Below the pieces are notes generated by a model. It was not told the origin of the DNA and made no database searches. It saw only the letters and a list, made by a program, of their open reading frames with translations. From contig JALMGJ010000008.1 of assembly GCA_023362775.1 (NCBI GenBank), positions 24,690,501-24,754,500 of the forward strand: DNA of 64,000 bases. Direction: 5' to 3'. Made by a program: the position numbers and the translations under genes. The DNA is from Charina bottae (taxonomy: Eukaryota > Chordata > Lepidosauria > Squamata > Charinaidae). Of the stretch, positions 25,062 to 35,045 are shown piece after piece (position 1 is the stretch's first letter; each line of letters begins with the position of its first letter).

Positions 25062-27363
25062 GCAACTTCAAAACTTCCTGGTAATTACGAGGTTCATAAC
25101 TGATAAAACACACTTTTACATCACCTGGTATATAATGTTGAGGTGGTATGCCCTTGTTAACTCTCTCAGATCTGCGCAAAACTGTAGCATCGTGCATCAT
25201 TGGCACACTAGGAGTTAATTCCTCTTCCTTCTTAATCACATCAGTGGACTCTCTCCGCTCTGAGAACTCAAAACTCCTCTGACTAGGAAGAAAAACTGCA
25301 CTACTCCCGTGTAATCTTTGCCAATTGCTGTGCTCACTAAAACTTGCTGATTTAGAAATAACAACTTTCCTGCCATCAGTGAACCTATATCCCTTGGTTC
25401 CTGGCTCGTACCCCACAAACGTCATCTTCTGTGCTTTTGCCTGCCCCTTCCTGCGTACCTCTTTATGCACGTGAACATAGGCAGTGCACCCAAACACTTT
25501 CAAATGAGCTAATGATGGCTTCTTGCCATATAACATATAATATGGAGTTTGATTTACAGACACACTCCATAACCTGTTAATTAAATAATTAGCTGTTAAT
25601 ATAGCTTCTCCCCAGTATCCTATTGATAACCCTGAGTCAGCTATAAGTGAATCCTTCACTATCTGTAATGCTGAGTATCTTTGTTCTGCCACTCCTGGCC
25701 CTGACTTGGTTCTCCTATGCACAATGCCCTTTCTACCGAGCCATTGCTGAAAACTACCACTCAGAAACTCAGTACCCCGGTCAGTTTGTAAACTACACAC
25801 CTTTGTGCTATATCTACGTTCCACAAACTGCACCCAGTTTCTAAACTTATCAAATGTTTGACTTTTAGCTTTCAATAGGTAACAGAACCCAAATCTGGTG
25901 TAATCATCTACAATGACTAAAACATGTTTAGCACCCCCTATTGTAGCTGGTAATGGACCAATTAAGTCAGCGTGAACTAATTCAAAACATTTATGTGACT
26001 TCCTATCACTGAATTTGCTCACAGGAAATACTTTTGACTTTGCAACCTTACAAGCTGTGCAATCCAAATACACTTGGCACTGTTTCAAATTCATTCCAGA
26101 ACTTGCTTCTGACATCTTTTCAATCACTTTGAAACTCAGATGCCCCAGCCTTCTATGCCATAGATGCTCACATGAATCATGTGTTGGCTTATTAATTGTA
26201 GCTACATCATGGTTTCTGCTTGTCCTGGTTTGTACCATTTCATAAAGACAGTTCTGTAAAATACCTTTACCACAAACATTATTATCCTTCATGACAATAC
26301 ATTCACCATTACCAAACTGTACAGTATAACCCTGTGTATCCAATTGTGAAACACTTATAATATTGTACTCCAGTTCTGGTATACATAACATTGATAATTC
26401 AACATTTAATCCTGGTACATACACTAATCCCTTACCAGTCACAGATGCAATGCTTCCATTTGCCAGGCTAACATGGTCACGGTCAGCCTGCAAAAAACTC
26501 TTAAACATCTGTCTGTTATTTGATACATGCTGACAAGCCCCGCTGTCAATCAGCCATGGCCACTTTAAATCTTTTACAGACGTAATTACTGACAGCTGTG
26601 TAGCTTCTCCCGGCTTGGAAATTCTCAGCTTGGCTTTAGGCTTCTGTTTCTTATCACAATCTCTTAACAAATGCCTTTCTGAGTTACAGCAAAAACATTT
26701 TCGCTTTACAAATAAAACATTGTTAGACTTATCAGAATAACATTCCTTATCAGAAACACTGTTATTACTATTTACGTTAGAACATTGTTTCCTCCTCTGC
26801 TCTTCTTCCAAGAGCCTGCCAGATAAGTAATTTATGGTCAAATCACTTTCAGATAATGACCCGAAGCTTGTAGCTAAATTATCCCACGTTTCATTCAGAG
26901 AACTAAGAATTACATACACTTTATTTGCTTCTGTAAATGGCATATCTCTCTGAGCCAACTCCTGAAACAAGTTTGTCATATAATGCAGGTGATCCCGAAT
27001 ATTATCAGATACCCCTAATCTGTCTTGATAAAGTTTCTTTGTTAGCAAAACCTTGCATAACAGCGTGCTTCTCAGATAAACATTCTTTAAAGCTTCCCAA
27101 CACTTATTGGCTAACTGACAGTCTCTAACATAACATAACTGGCTATTCTCCAGACATAAAATTATGCTTGCCAATGCTTTCTCATCTTGTAGAACAACGT
27201 CTTCATCATCCAGGTCTGGGTCAGGGCACAGTACACTCCTCCAAAGACCCTCACGTTGAAGATACATTTCCATTTTGTATGCCCATGACGAATAATTAGT
27301 GTCATTCAGTCTTTCCAGAGGAAAACATCCCCCAACTGCTGGCAACATCTTCGCTTCGCTCAT
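25062..27363 (-). pseudogene. Ty1/copia gag-pol, open but lacking RT/RNase H
   Basis: One uninterrupted frame encodes the front half of a copia polyprotein, with the start taken at ATG 27361-27363 just ahead of the gag start 'LPAVGGCFPLERLNDTNYSSW'. Rough residues: gag UBN2-like region 10-200; zinc knuckle CX2CX4HX4C ('CFCCNSERHLLRDC') about 222-235; protease 'LIDSGACQHV' about 272; integrase HHCC ('HLWHRRLGH' and 'CTACKVAK') about 400-437; catalytic D ('HADLIGP') about 465, D ('LQTDRGTEF') about 528 and E in 'GPGVAEQ' about 560; GKK/chromo-like 'VFGCTAYVHVHKEVRRKG' after that. The frame ends at the threshold of reverse transcriptase ('RNYQEVLKLP'), where an L2 LINE begins at about 25060. Vertebrate copia elements are uncommon and this one has no stop or frameshift in over 760 codons, so it is young. 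It cannot transpose without RT. Confidence 0.9.
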
Positions 27364-27617
27364 CTGTCCACAGCCCCTTCTGGGCAGACACCGATGATTA
27401 AAGACACAGACCTTATCAGAATGTCCTCCAGCTGCAAAACAAGCATAGGAGAAAAAACACACACGCAGGCACGGAACCTGTTAAAGCTCCAAATCACTCC
27501 AAATAGCCTCACGACTCCCAGATAGGCTTCCAAAGCTTCCAGCTCACAGACTGCACACGATCCCATGATCCACAGCCAGTCCAAAAGCTTCTGTCGTCTA
27601 TGGCTTCTCTGTTGCCT
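27364..27617 (-). other. Copia untranslated leader
   Basis: The stretch between the primer-binding site and the gag ATG, where a packaging signal would be expected. The gag frame stays open upstream to about 27462, so an earlier start cannot be excluded. Confidence 0.5.
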
Positions 27618-27631
27618 CTGGGCCTGTAACC
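27618..27631 (-). promoter_or_regulatory. Copia primer-binding site (half-tRNA-iMet type)
   Basis: Immediately next to the LTR, the minus strand reads 'ggttacaggcccag'. Drosophila copia is primed by a half molecule of initiator tRNA-Met, with a binding site complementary to the anticodon arm of the form 'ggttatgggcccag'. The match is 12 of 14. The second copia in this window has a similar site, which supports the call. Confidence 0.65.
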
Positions 27632-28079
27632 TGTCGGGGTGAGCGGATGGAGTGGCCTGCTTCTTCTCCTAGACACCAGTGATCCTTAGGCTGTATAGTA
27701 AATAGACACACAGAGATTATATAAAATAGCCTATTTACTTATATACATACGTATTTACAGATCACTTCCACAGGTAACAAATGATAAACCAGCGATACAG
27801 CATACAGAGGTAGAATGAGAATAAATGAGAAGAACGAGATACAGGACATCTCTGTATTTATATATAAACTGACCAATCACCTTATAGGTCACTCTCATTA
27901 TCCACCACACCCAACTTAACTCTAAGCACCTGTTGTATGAGTCACACACTGACACATCATCCCTACAACAATGGCTGCTTGGGTGACTCTGCAGAATATT
28001 TCCCCTTTCACCTAAATATCAAGCCTCTCAGTATAATTTATATCTAGCTGTAAATTCCTGGGTATAACAAACCCCAACA
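27632..28079 (-). repeat. 5' LTR of copia element
   Basis: A 448-bp LTR defined by terminal inverted bases: on the minus strand it starts 'tgttgggg' at 28079 and ends 'ccccgaca' at 27632, with the primer-binding site directly following. Only this LTR survives; the 3' side of the element is lost where the L2 LINE begins, so no LTR comparison or target duplication check is possible. AT-rich sequence near the middle could hold the promoter. Confidence 0.75.
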
Positions 28080-31000
28080 GGGAGTCTGGGAGTGATTGTT
28101 GATACAAAAGAGAACTCACCTCCTGTGTGAGAGACAGGGGGTGGGGAGGATTGAATGAGTCACCCCTCCTTCGACTAGTGAGAGAAGCCGAGGAGGTGGT
28201 GTGGTGTATGGTAGGGTGTTGAGTGATCCTGACGGTGCCAAGAGCGGAAGCTGGTGCGCTGAAGGGACTACCATCACCTGGGTGGATGATTGAGAGTATA
28301 TGAGGATGTATGATTGGATGGAGGGTCCCCCATTTTGAACCAGGGACTCCGGAGGTTCAGGAGTGGAGGCACCTGGAGTGGGAGTCTCTGGGGGCTGCAG
28401 GGCGGGTCATATCGAGGTGATGACGGGTTGGGGACATTATAGCAGGAGCTGGAGGGTGGGCCATCATTGGAGAAGGTGGCCCCGGTGTTTGTTACCGGTA
28501 GCGCGTTCTCGCCCTCCAAGCTCATACCCAGGCCCTGGTCAGCAGATCCGTAAGGGCCCTGATTCTCATCTGTTGTTGCTTAACGCCAGGTCAGTTAATA
28601 ACAAAGGCCCCCTCATACACGATCTGATCATTGAGGAGGGGGCGGACCTGGCGTGTATTACCGAGACCTGGCTGGCTCCGGAGGGGGGGTTTCCCTTTCA
28701 GAAATGTGTCCAGCCGGGTTTATGGTATAGCACCAGCCTAGACCCCAGGGCAGGGGAGGAGGGGTGGCTGTTGTCATCTGGGAGTCTCTAGAGGCCTTCA
28801 GGGGCTCTGCTCCACAAGTTGCCGGTTGTGAGACCCTGTTCTTCAAGTTGGGTTCCCGAGAACAGTTAGGAGTGTTGCTATTGTACCAGCCTCCCTGCTG
28901 CGTAGCAACCTCCCTGCCCGAGCTGCTAGAGGCCATCTCGGGGTTGGCGGTGGAGTTCCCCAAACTTATGGTGTTGGGGGACTTCAATTTGCCTTCCCTG
29001 GGACGGTCCTCAGAGGCGGCTCGGGAGTTCATGGCTACCATGGCAGCCATGGGCCTGTTCCAGATTATTCGGGACCCGACTAGAGACAGTGGCCTCACTC
29101 CGGACTTAGTTTTCTTGTCTGAGCAGTGGCAATGTGACCTGAGGGGAGAGTTGCATCTATCCCCGTTGTCATGGTCAGATCACGCCCTGGTGACCTTGGG
29201 ATTCTCTTACGCCACCCCCCTCCGCAGGGAGGCTGGACCCACTCGGTTGGTCCGCCCCCAGAGACTGATGGAACCTGAAGGGTTTCAGAGGGAGCTGGGG
29301 GTTATACCCAAGGATCTGCTGCACAGTCCAGCGGAGGCACTAGTCACTACCTGGAATAGGGAGGTGACTGGTGCCTTGGACAGGATTGCGCCTATGAGAC
29401 CTCTCTTGGCTCATCAGACCCAACACTCCCCATGGTTCACGGAGGAGTTGAGGGTCTTGAAGAGGATTAAGAGATGTCTAGAGTGCCGCTGGAGAAAAAC
29501 AAGGTCCGAACCCGACCGAACACAAGCTAGAGCCGCTGTTAAGGCCTACCTTGTGGTGGTAAGAGTGGCGAAACGTCAATATTTCTCCGCTCTTATTGCG
29601 TCCACAGAATGCCGTCCGACGGCCCTGTTTAAGATCACTCTCTCCCTTTTGGGTAAGGTGGGTCTTGAGACCCACCTTCAGGGCCATGCAGAGGAATTTG
29701 CTACACATCTGCAGGACAAAATCGCTCGGATCTGTTCCAAGTTGGACTCCAGGCGTGAGACAGAGTCTGGCGAGATACCGGGGGACAGTATTTAGTTATC
29801 TGGGAACGGTTTGATCCGGTTGGACCTGAGGAAGTGGACAGGATCCTTCGAGCAGCAAACGCCACCACTTGTCATCTAGATCCAGGCCCTTCTGGCTAGT
29901 GAAAGCAGCTAGGGGGGTGACATGTGGTTGGGTCCAGGCGATGGTCAATGCATCCTTGGGAGAGGGGGTGTTTCCAACTGCCTTTAAGGAGGCATTGGTG
30001 CATCCCTCCTCAAGAAACCATCACTGGCCCCTATGGTGCTGGACAACTTTCACCTAGTCTCCCACCTTCCCTTTTTGTGAAAGGTGGTTGAGAAAGTGGT
30101 GGCACTGCAGCTCCAGAGGATCCTGGATGAAACGGATTATCTAGACCCCTTTCAGTCAGGTTTCAGGCCTGGACATGGAACGGAAACAGCATTGGTTGCA
30201 TTTATGGATGATCTCTGGCGGGAGCGGGATGGAGGCAGTGCATCCATCCTAGCTCTCCTTGACCTCTCAGTGGCTTTCGATACCATCAACCATGGTATCC
30301 TTTTGGGTTGGCTCAGGGAGTTGGGGGTGGGCAGCGTGGTTTTGCGCTGGTTCACCTCCTTCCTTCAGGGCCAATCCCAATCGGTGGTGATAGGAGATGA
30401 GAGGTCCGACCCTCGACCCCTCCTTTGTGGGGTGCCGCAGGGTTCGGTTCTCTCTCCACTCCTGTTTAACATTTACATGAAACCACTGGGTGAGATCATC
30501 CGCCACCATGGGATAAGATATCATCAATATGCTGATGATACTCAGTTATATATCTCTGTCCCGGGTGAGGTAAGTGATGCTGTGACTGTTCTTTCCTGGT
30601 GCCTGGGGGCTGTAGGGGCCTGGATGGGGTCCAACAGGCTTCAACTGAACCCTGGTAAGATGGAGTGGCTGTGGATTAATGGCTCTTCCCAATCTGGGAC
30701 ATTATCATCTTTGGTTCTGGATGGGGTTGCACTGCCCCAGACAGATCCGGTGCGGAATCTGGGGGTCCTCCTGGACTCACGACTCCTGCTCAAAGAGCAG
30801 GTGGCAGTCGTGGCCAGAAGGGCTTTTGCACAACTTCGTGTTGTGTGCCAGTTACGCCCGTTCCTGGATCGGGAGGCCCTTCGAACATGCCCTTGTTATC
30901 TCGCGTATAGACTACTGTGATGCGCTCTACATGGGGCTACCCTTGAAAAGTATCCGGAAGCTTCAGCTGGTCCAGAATGCGGCTGCACGGGCCATTGCTG

Positions 31001-31196
31001 GTGCCCCTAGATCGGCACATATAACACCGTTGTTTCGTCAGCTGCATTGGGTATCAGTTTGCTTCCGGGTCCAATTCAAGGTGTTGGTTATCACCTTTAA
31101 AGCCCTACATGGCATGGGGCCAGGTTACCTGAGGGACCGCCTCGTCCCCAATATATCCACCCATCCCACCCGATCATGCAGAGAGGGCATGCTATG
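28080..31196 (+). mobile_element. L2-type LINE, 5' portion (split by BovB)
   Basis: A long plus-strand copy with a G-rich 5' UTR-like region (28080-28540), the endonuclease, the reverse transcriptase and the C-terminal part up to 'cagagagggcatgct'. There a BovB LINE interrupts it. The remaining 3' end resumes at about 34051. Its left edge meets the copia LTR exactly at 28079/28080. Confidence 0.88.
28560..31190 (+). pseudogene. L2-type LINE endonuclease-RT ORF, frameshifted
   Basis: APE-type endonuclease motifs are visible: 'LLLLNARSVNNKGPLIHDL' (about 28570), 'CITETWL', 'LGDFNLPSLG' (about 28975) and 'SWSDHALVTLGF' (about 29175). After a linker come the RT motifs 'FRPGHGTETALVAFMDDLW', 'LLDLSVAFDTINHGILL', 'GVPQGSVLSPLLFNIYM' and 'YHQYADDTQLYIS' (30160-30560). 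The frame shifts near 28.70-28.77, 29.79, 30.05 and 30.90 kb, so no full protein can be made. Of the LINEs here this is the only copy that keeps both endonuclease and RT. Confidence 0.88.
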
Positions 31197-34050
31197 TTTT
31201 GTTGTTTATTCGTTCAGTCGTTTCCGACTCTTCGTGACTTCATGGACCAGTCCACGCCAGAGCTTTCTGTCGGTCGTCACCATCCCCAGCTCCCCAATGG
31301 TTGAGTCCGTCACCTCCAGAATACCATCCATCCATCTTGCCCTTGGTCGGCCCCTCTTCCTTTTGCCTTCCACTTTCCCTAGCATCAGCTTCTTCTCCAG
31401 GGTATCCTGTCTTCTCATTATGTGGCCAAAGTACTTCAGTTTTGCCTTTAATATCATTCCCTCAAGTGAGCAGTCTGGCTTGATTTCCTGGAGTATGGAC
31501 TGGTTTGATCTTCTTGCAGTCCAAGGCACTCTCAGAATTTTCCTCCAACACCACAGTTCAAAAGCATCTATCTTCCTTCGCTCAGCCTTCCTTATGGTCC
31601 AGCTCTCGCAGCCATAGGTTACTACAGGGAATACCATTGCTTTAACTATGCGGATCTTTGTTGTCAGTGTGAGGTCTCTGCTCTTAACTATTTTATCAAG
31701 ATTTGTCATTGCTCTCCTCCCAAGAAGTAGACGTCTTCTGATTTCCTGGCTGCAGTCAGCGTCTGCAGTAATCTTTGCGCCTAGAAATACAAAGTCTGTC
31801 ACTGCCTCCACTTTTTCTCCCTCTATTTGCCAGTCATCAATCAAGCTCATTGCCATAATCTTGGTTTTTTTGAGGTTTAGCTGCAACCCAGCTTTTGCAC
31901 TTTCTTCTTTCACCTTCGTCATAAGGCTCCTCAACTCCTCCTCGCTTTCAGCCATCAAAGTGGTATCATCTGCATATCTGAGATTGTTAATGTTTCTTCC
32001 AGCGATTTTAACTCCAGCCTTGGATTCCTCAAGCCCAGCATGTCGCATGATGTGTTCTGCGTACAGGTTGAATAGGTAGGGTGAGAGTATACAACCCTGC
32101 CGTACTCCTTTCCCAATCTTAAACCAGTCCGTTGTTCCGTGCTCTGTTCTTACCGTTGCTACTTGGTCGTTATACAGATTCCTCAGGAGGCAGACAAGAT
32201 GACTTGGTATCCCCATACCACCAAGAACTTGCCACAATTTGTTATGATCCACACAGTCAAAGGCTTTAGAATAGTCAATAAAACAGAAATAGATGTTTTT
32301 CTGAAATTCCCTGGATTTCTCCATTATCCAGCGGATATTGGCAATTTGGTCTCTAGTTCCTCTGCCTTTTCTAAACCCAGCTTGTACATCTGGCAATTCT
32401 CACTCCATGAATTGCTGGAGTCTACCTTGCAAGATCTTGAGCATTACCTTACTGGCATGTGAAATAAGTGCCACTGTTCGATAGTTTGAACATTCTTTAG
32501 TGCTTCCCTTTTTTGGTATGGGGATATAAGTTGATTTTTTCCAATCTGATGGCCATTCTTGTGTTTTCCAAATTTGCTGGCATATGGCATGCATCACCTT
32601 GACAGCATCATCTTGCAAGATTTTAAACAGTTCAGCTGGGATACCGTCGTCTCCTGCTGCCTTGTTATTAGCAATGCTTCTTAAGGCCCATTCAACCTCA
32701 CTCTTCAGGATGTCTGGCTCTAACTCATTGACCACACCGTCAAAGCTATCTCCAATATTATTATCCTTCCTATACAGATCTTCCGTATATTCTTGCCACC
32801 TTTTCTTGATCTCTTCTGCTTCTGTTAGGTCCTTACCATCTTTGTTTTTGATCATACCCATTTTTGCCTGGAATTTACCTCCGATGTTTCTAATTTTCTG
32901 GAAGAGGTCTCTTGTCCTTCCTATTCTATTGTCTTCTTCCACTTCCGCACATTGCTTGTTTAAACATAATTCCTTATCTCTTCTGGCTAACCTCTGGAAT
33001 TTTGCATTTAATTGGGCATATCTCCCCCTATCACTGTTGCCTTTTGCTTTCCTTCTTTCTTGGGCTACTTCCAGTGTTTCAGCAGACAGCCATCTTGCCT
33101 TCTTGGTTTTCTTTTTCTTTGGGACGTTTTTTGTTGCCGCCTCCTGAACAATGTTGCGAACTTCTGTCCATAGTTCTTCTGGGACCCTATCTACTAAATC
33201 TAGTCCCTTAAATCTATTCTTCACCTCCACTGCATATTCCTTAGGAATATTAGTGAGCTCATATCTAACTGATCTGTGGGTCTTCCCTATTCTCTTTAGT
33301 CTGATTCTAAATTTTGCAATAAGAAGTTCGTGATCTGAACTACAGTCAGCTCCAGGTCTTGTTTTTACCGACTGTATAGATGTCCGCCACCTTTGGCTGC
33401 AAAGGATGTAGTCAATCTGATTTCGGTGTCGACCATCTGGTGAAGTCCATGTATAAAGTCGTCTTTTAGGTTGTTGGAAGAGAGTGTTTGTTATGCACAG
33501 TGAGTTGTCTTGGCAGAATTCTATCAGCCTATGTCCTGCTTCATTTTGTTCTCCCAGACCATGCTTGCCTGTAATTCCAGGTGTCGTCTGACTACCCACC
33601 TTAGCATTCCAGTCTCCTGTAATGAAAATAACATCTCTTTTTGGTGTATTATCTAGTAGGTGCTGCAGATCCTCATAGAACTGATCTACTTCTACTTCTT
33701 CAGCATCTGTGGTTGGGGCGTATATTTGGATCACTGTGATGTTAAATGGCTTACCCTGAATTCGAATTGAGATCATTCTATCGTTTTTTGGATTGTATCC
33801 AAGCACTGCTTTGGCCACTTTATTATTAATTATGAAGGCTACTCCATTTCTTCTGTGGTCCTCTTGTCCACAGTAGTAGATCTGGTGGTCATCTGATGTG
33901 AAGTGGCCCATCCCAGTCCATTTCAGTTCACTGACACCTAAAATGTCTATATTTAATCTTGACATCTCACCAATAACCACATCCAATTTGCCCTGGCTCA
34001 TAGATCTTACATTCCAGGTTCCTATGGTGTGTTGATCTTTAGAACATCGG
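31197..34050 (-). mobile_element. BovB (RTE-clade) LINE, nearly full length
   Basis: Inserted on the minus strand within the plus-strand L2. Its 3' end ('gactgaacgaataaacaac' then A-rich) lies at 31197 and its 5' end near 34050. The L2 sequence flanking both sides reads on across the insertion, so the nesting order is clear: L2 first, BovB later. A target duplication longer than 'atg' is not evident. Horizontal spread of BovB among reptiles and ruminants is well established. Confidence 0.93.
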
Positions 34051-34061
34051 ATGGACCCCAT
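31206..34061 (-). pseudogene. BovB endonuclease-reverse transcriptase, single stop
   Basis: One frame of about 950 codons encodes the AP-like endonuclease followed by reverse transcriptase. Endonuclease signs: 'TIGTWNVRSM' near the start, 'GVSELKWTGMGHF', 'QIYAPTTDAEE', 'ITGDWNAKVGSQ', 'NQIDYILCSQRW' and 'SDHELLIAKFR'. RT signs: 'KAAGDDGIPAELFK', 'NYRTVALISHASKVMLKIL', 'FRKGRGTRDQIANIRW', 'FIDYSKAFDCVDHNKLW', 'GVRQGCILSPYLFNLYAEH' and the catalytic 'NNLRYADDTTLMAES'. The C-terminal 'RRKIDAFELWCWRKILRVPW' and 'GKRKRGRPRARWMD' follow. The only break is an in-frame TGA at 32400-32402, between the first RT blocks and the 'PDVQAGF' block. The first few codons (34050-34061) probably come from the flanking L2, so the true start is lost by slight 5' truncation. 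Confidence 0.93.
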
Positions 34062-34440
34062 CTATTAAAGAGTTTCATCTGGTGGGGTCCAGGAGGTGTG
34101 CCTTCTCTGCAGTAGCTCCCGCCCTGTAGAACAACTTGCCCCCGGAGGTGAGATTAGCTCCTTCGCTCCTGACCTTCCGGAAGAACCTGAAAACCTGGCT
34201 CTGCCGCCTTGCGTGGGACCAAGGAAGAAACAGCCATTCTTGGGGATGGCTAATACCCTAAAGAGCTCCTCTCCTAGACTGGATTAAGTAAGATCACTTT
34301 ACCACCTTGCCTCTTGGATTTTAATCTTGTTTTATAATTTTGTATTTCATATTTCTGTTTTTACTGTTTTGTTGTAAACCGCCCAGAGTCCCTCCGGCGG
34401 AGGGAGATGGGCGGTGATATTAATTTTATAAATAAATAAA
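34051..34440 (+). mobile_element. L2-type LINE, 3' portion after BovB
   Basis: Continues the copy from 31196: 'ccttctctgcagtagctcc', then 'gaagaacctgaaaacctgg' (end of the ORF), 3' UTR, the stem 'gtaaaccgcccagagtcc' with 'gggagatgggcggtgat', and an AAATAAATAAAT tail ending about 34446. Confidence 0.9.
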
Positions 34441-34636
34441 TAAATAACGTTCAGAACAGAAATTGCACCAGGCTATGATGCCTTTTTCTGCCCACACACA
34501 TACATAACACACAGCAAAATTGCCAGACATTAGAGTTATTATGACTACTTTCTGAAGTTCTTGCAGAATTTTCAAAGGAATGCCTGGTAATCCTAAAATA
34601 TATGCAGTGTAGTTTATGAAGCAGTTATTCCAGAGC

Positions 34637-34733
34637 AGCCATCACCCATCAGGGTGTCCTCCAGCTATTGGTTATAATTCCCAGAATTCCCAAGTCAGCA
34701 TGGCCATTCCTGAGAATTCTAGAAGGTGAAGTT
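34637..34733. mobile_element. Old foldback MITE
   Basis: 'tcagggtgtcctccagcta', 'aattcccagaattccc' and then the inverted 'ctgagaattctagaagg' form an imperfect palindrome. This matches the family at 57478-57606. Confidence 0.5.
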
Positions 34734-35045
34734 CCAATATTGATTGATTGATTGATTTGAATTTAATCCCACAGCAATCTCATGATTCTTGGCAATTACT
34801 ATGTGACAATGAAAACATCAGAATTAAAACAAAACACAATCCAAATCACAAAACCAAAACCAAAGTAGGAGAGATAAACAATAAGAACAAGAGTCACTGG
34901 TGATATTACCGAGAGGCTCTTTTAAAAAACCCTCCATTTTTACTAACTTCCTAAAAGCTACCAGGAAAGGTACCAGTCTGATCTCAATGGAGAGACTATT
35001 CCATAGCATCAGCACTAAGTTTGGATCCCCCGACATTCTGGAAAT
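34734..35045 (-). mobile_element. Old L2/CR1-type LINE 3' end
   Basis: Starts with an (ATTG)n tail and, on the minus strand, keeps 'atggaatagtctctccattg', which corresponds to the 'ALWNILPPGI' segment, then 'ttttaggaagttagtaaaaa' for 'LLDFRKKLK'. Heavily decayed; no function. Confidence 0.55.

Noticed and set aside
31648..33333. Plus-strand open frames of 60-187 codons rich in S, L and F
   Set aside because: Antisense shadows of the BovB ORF.
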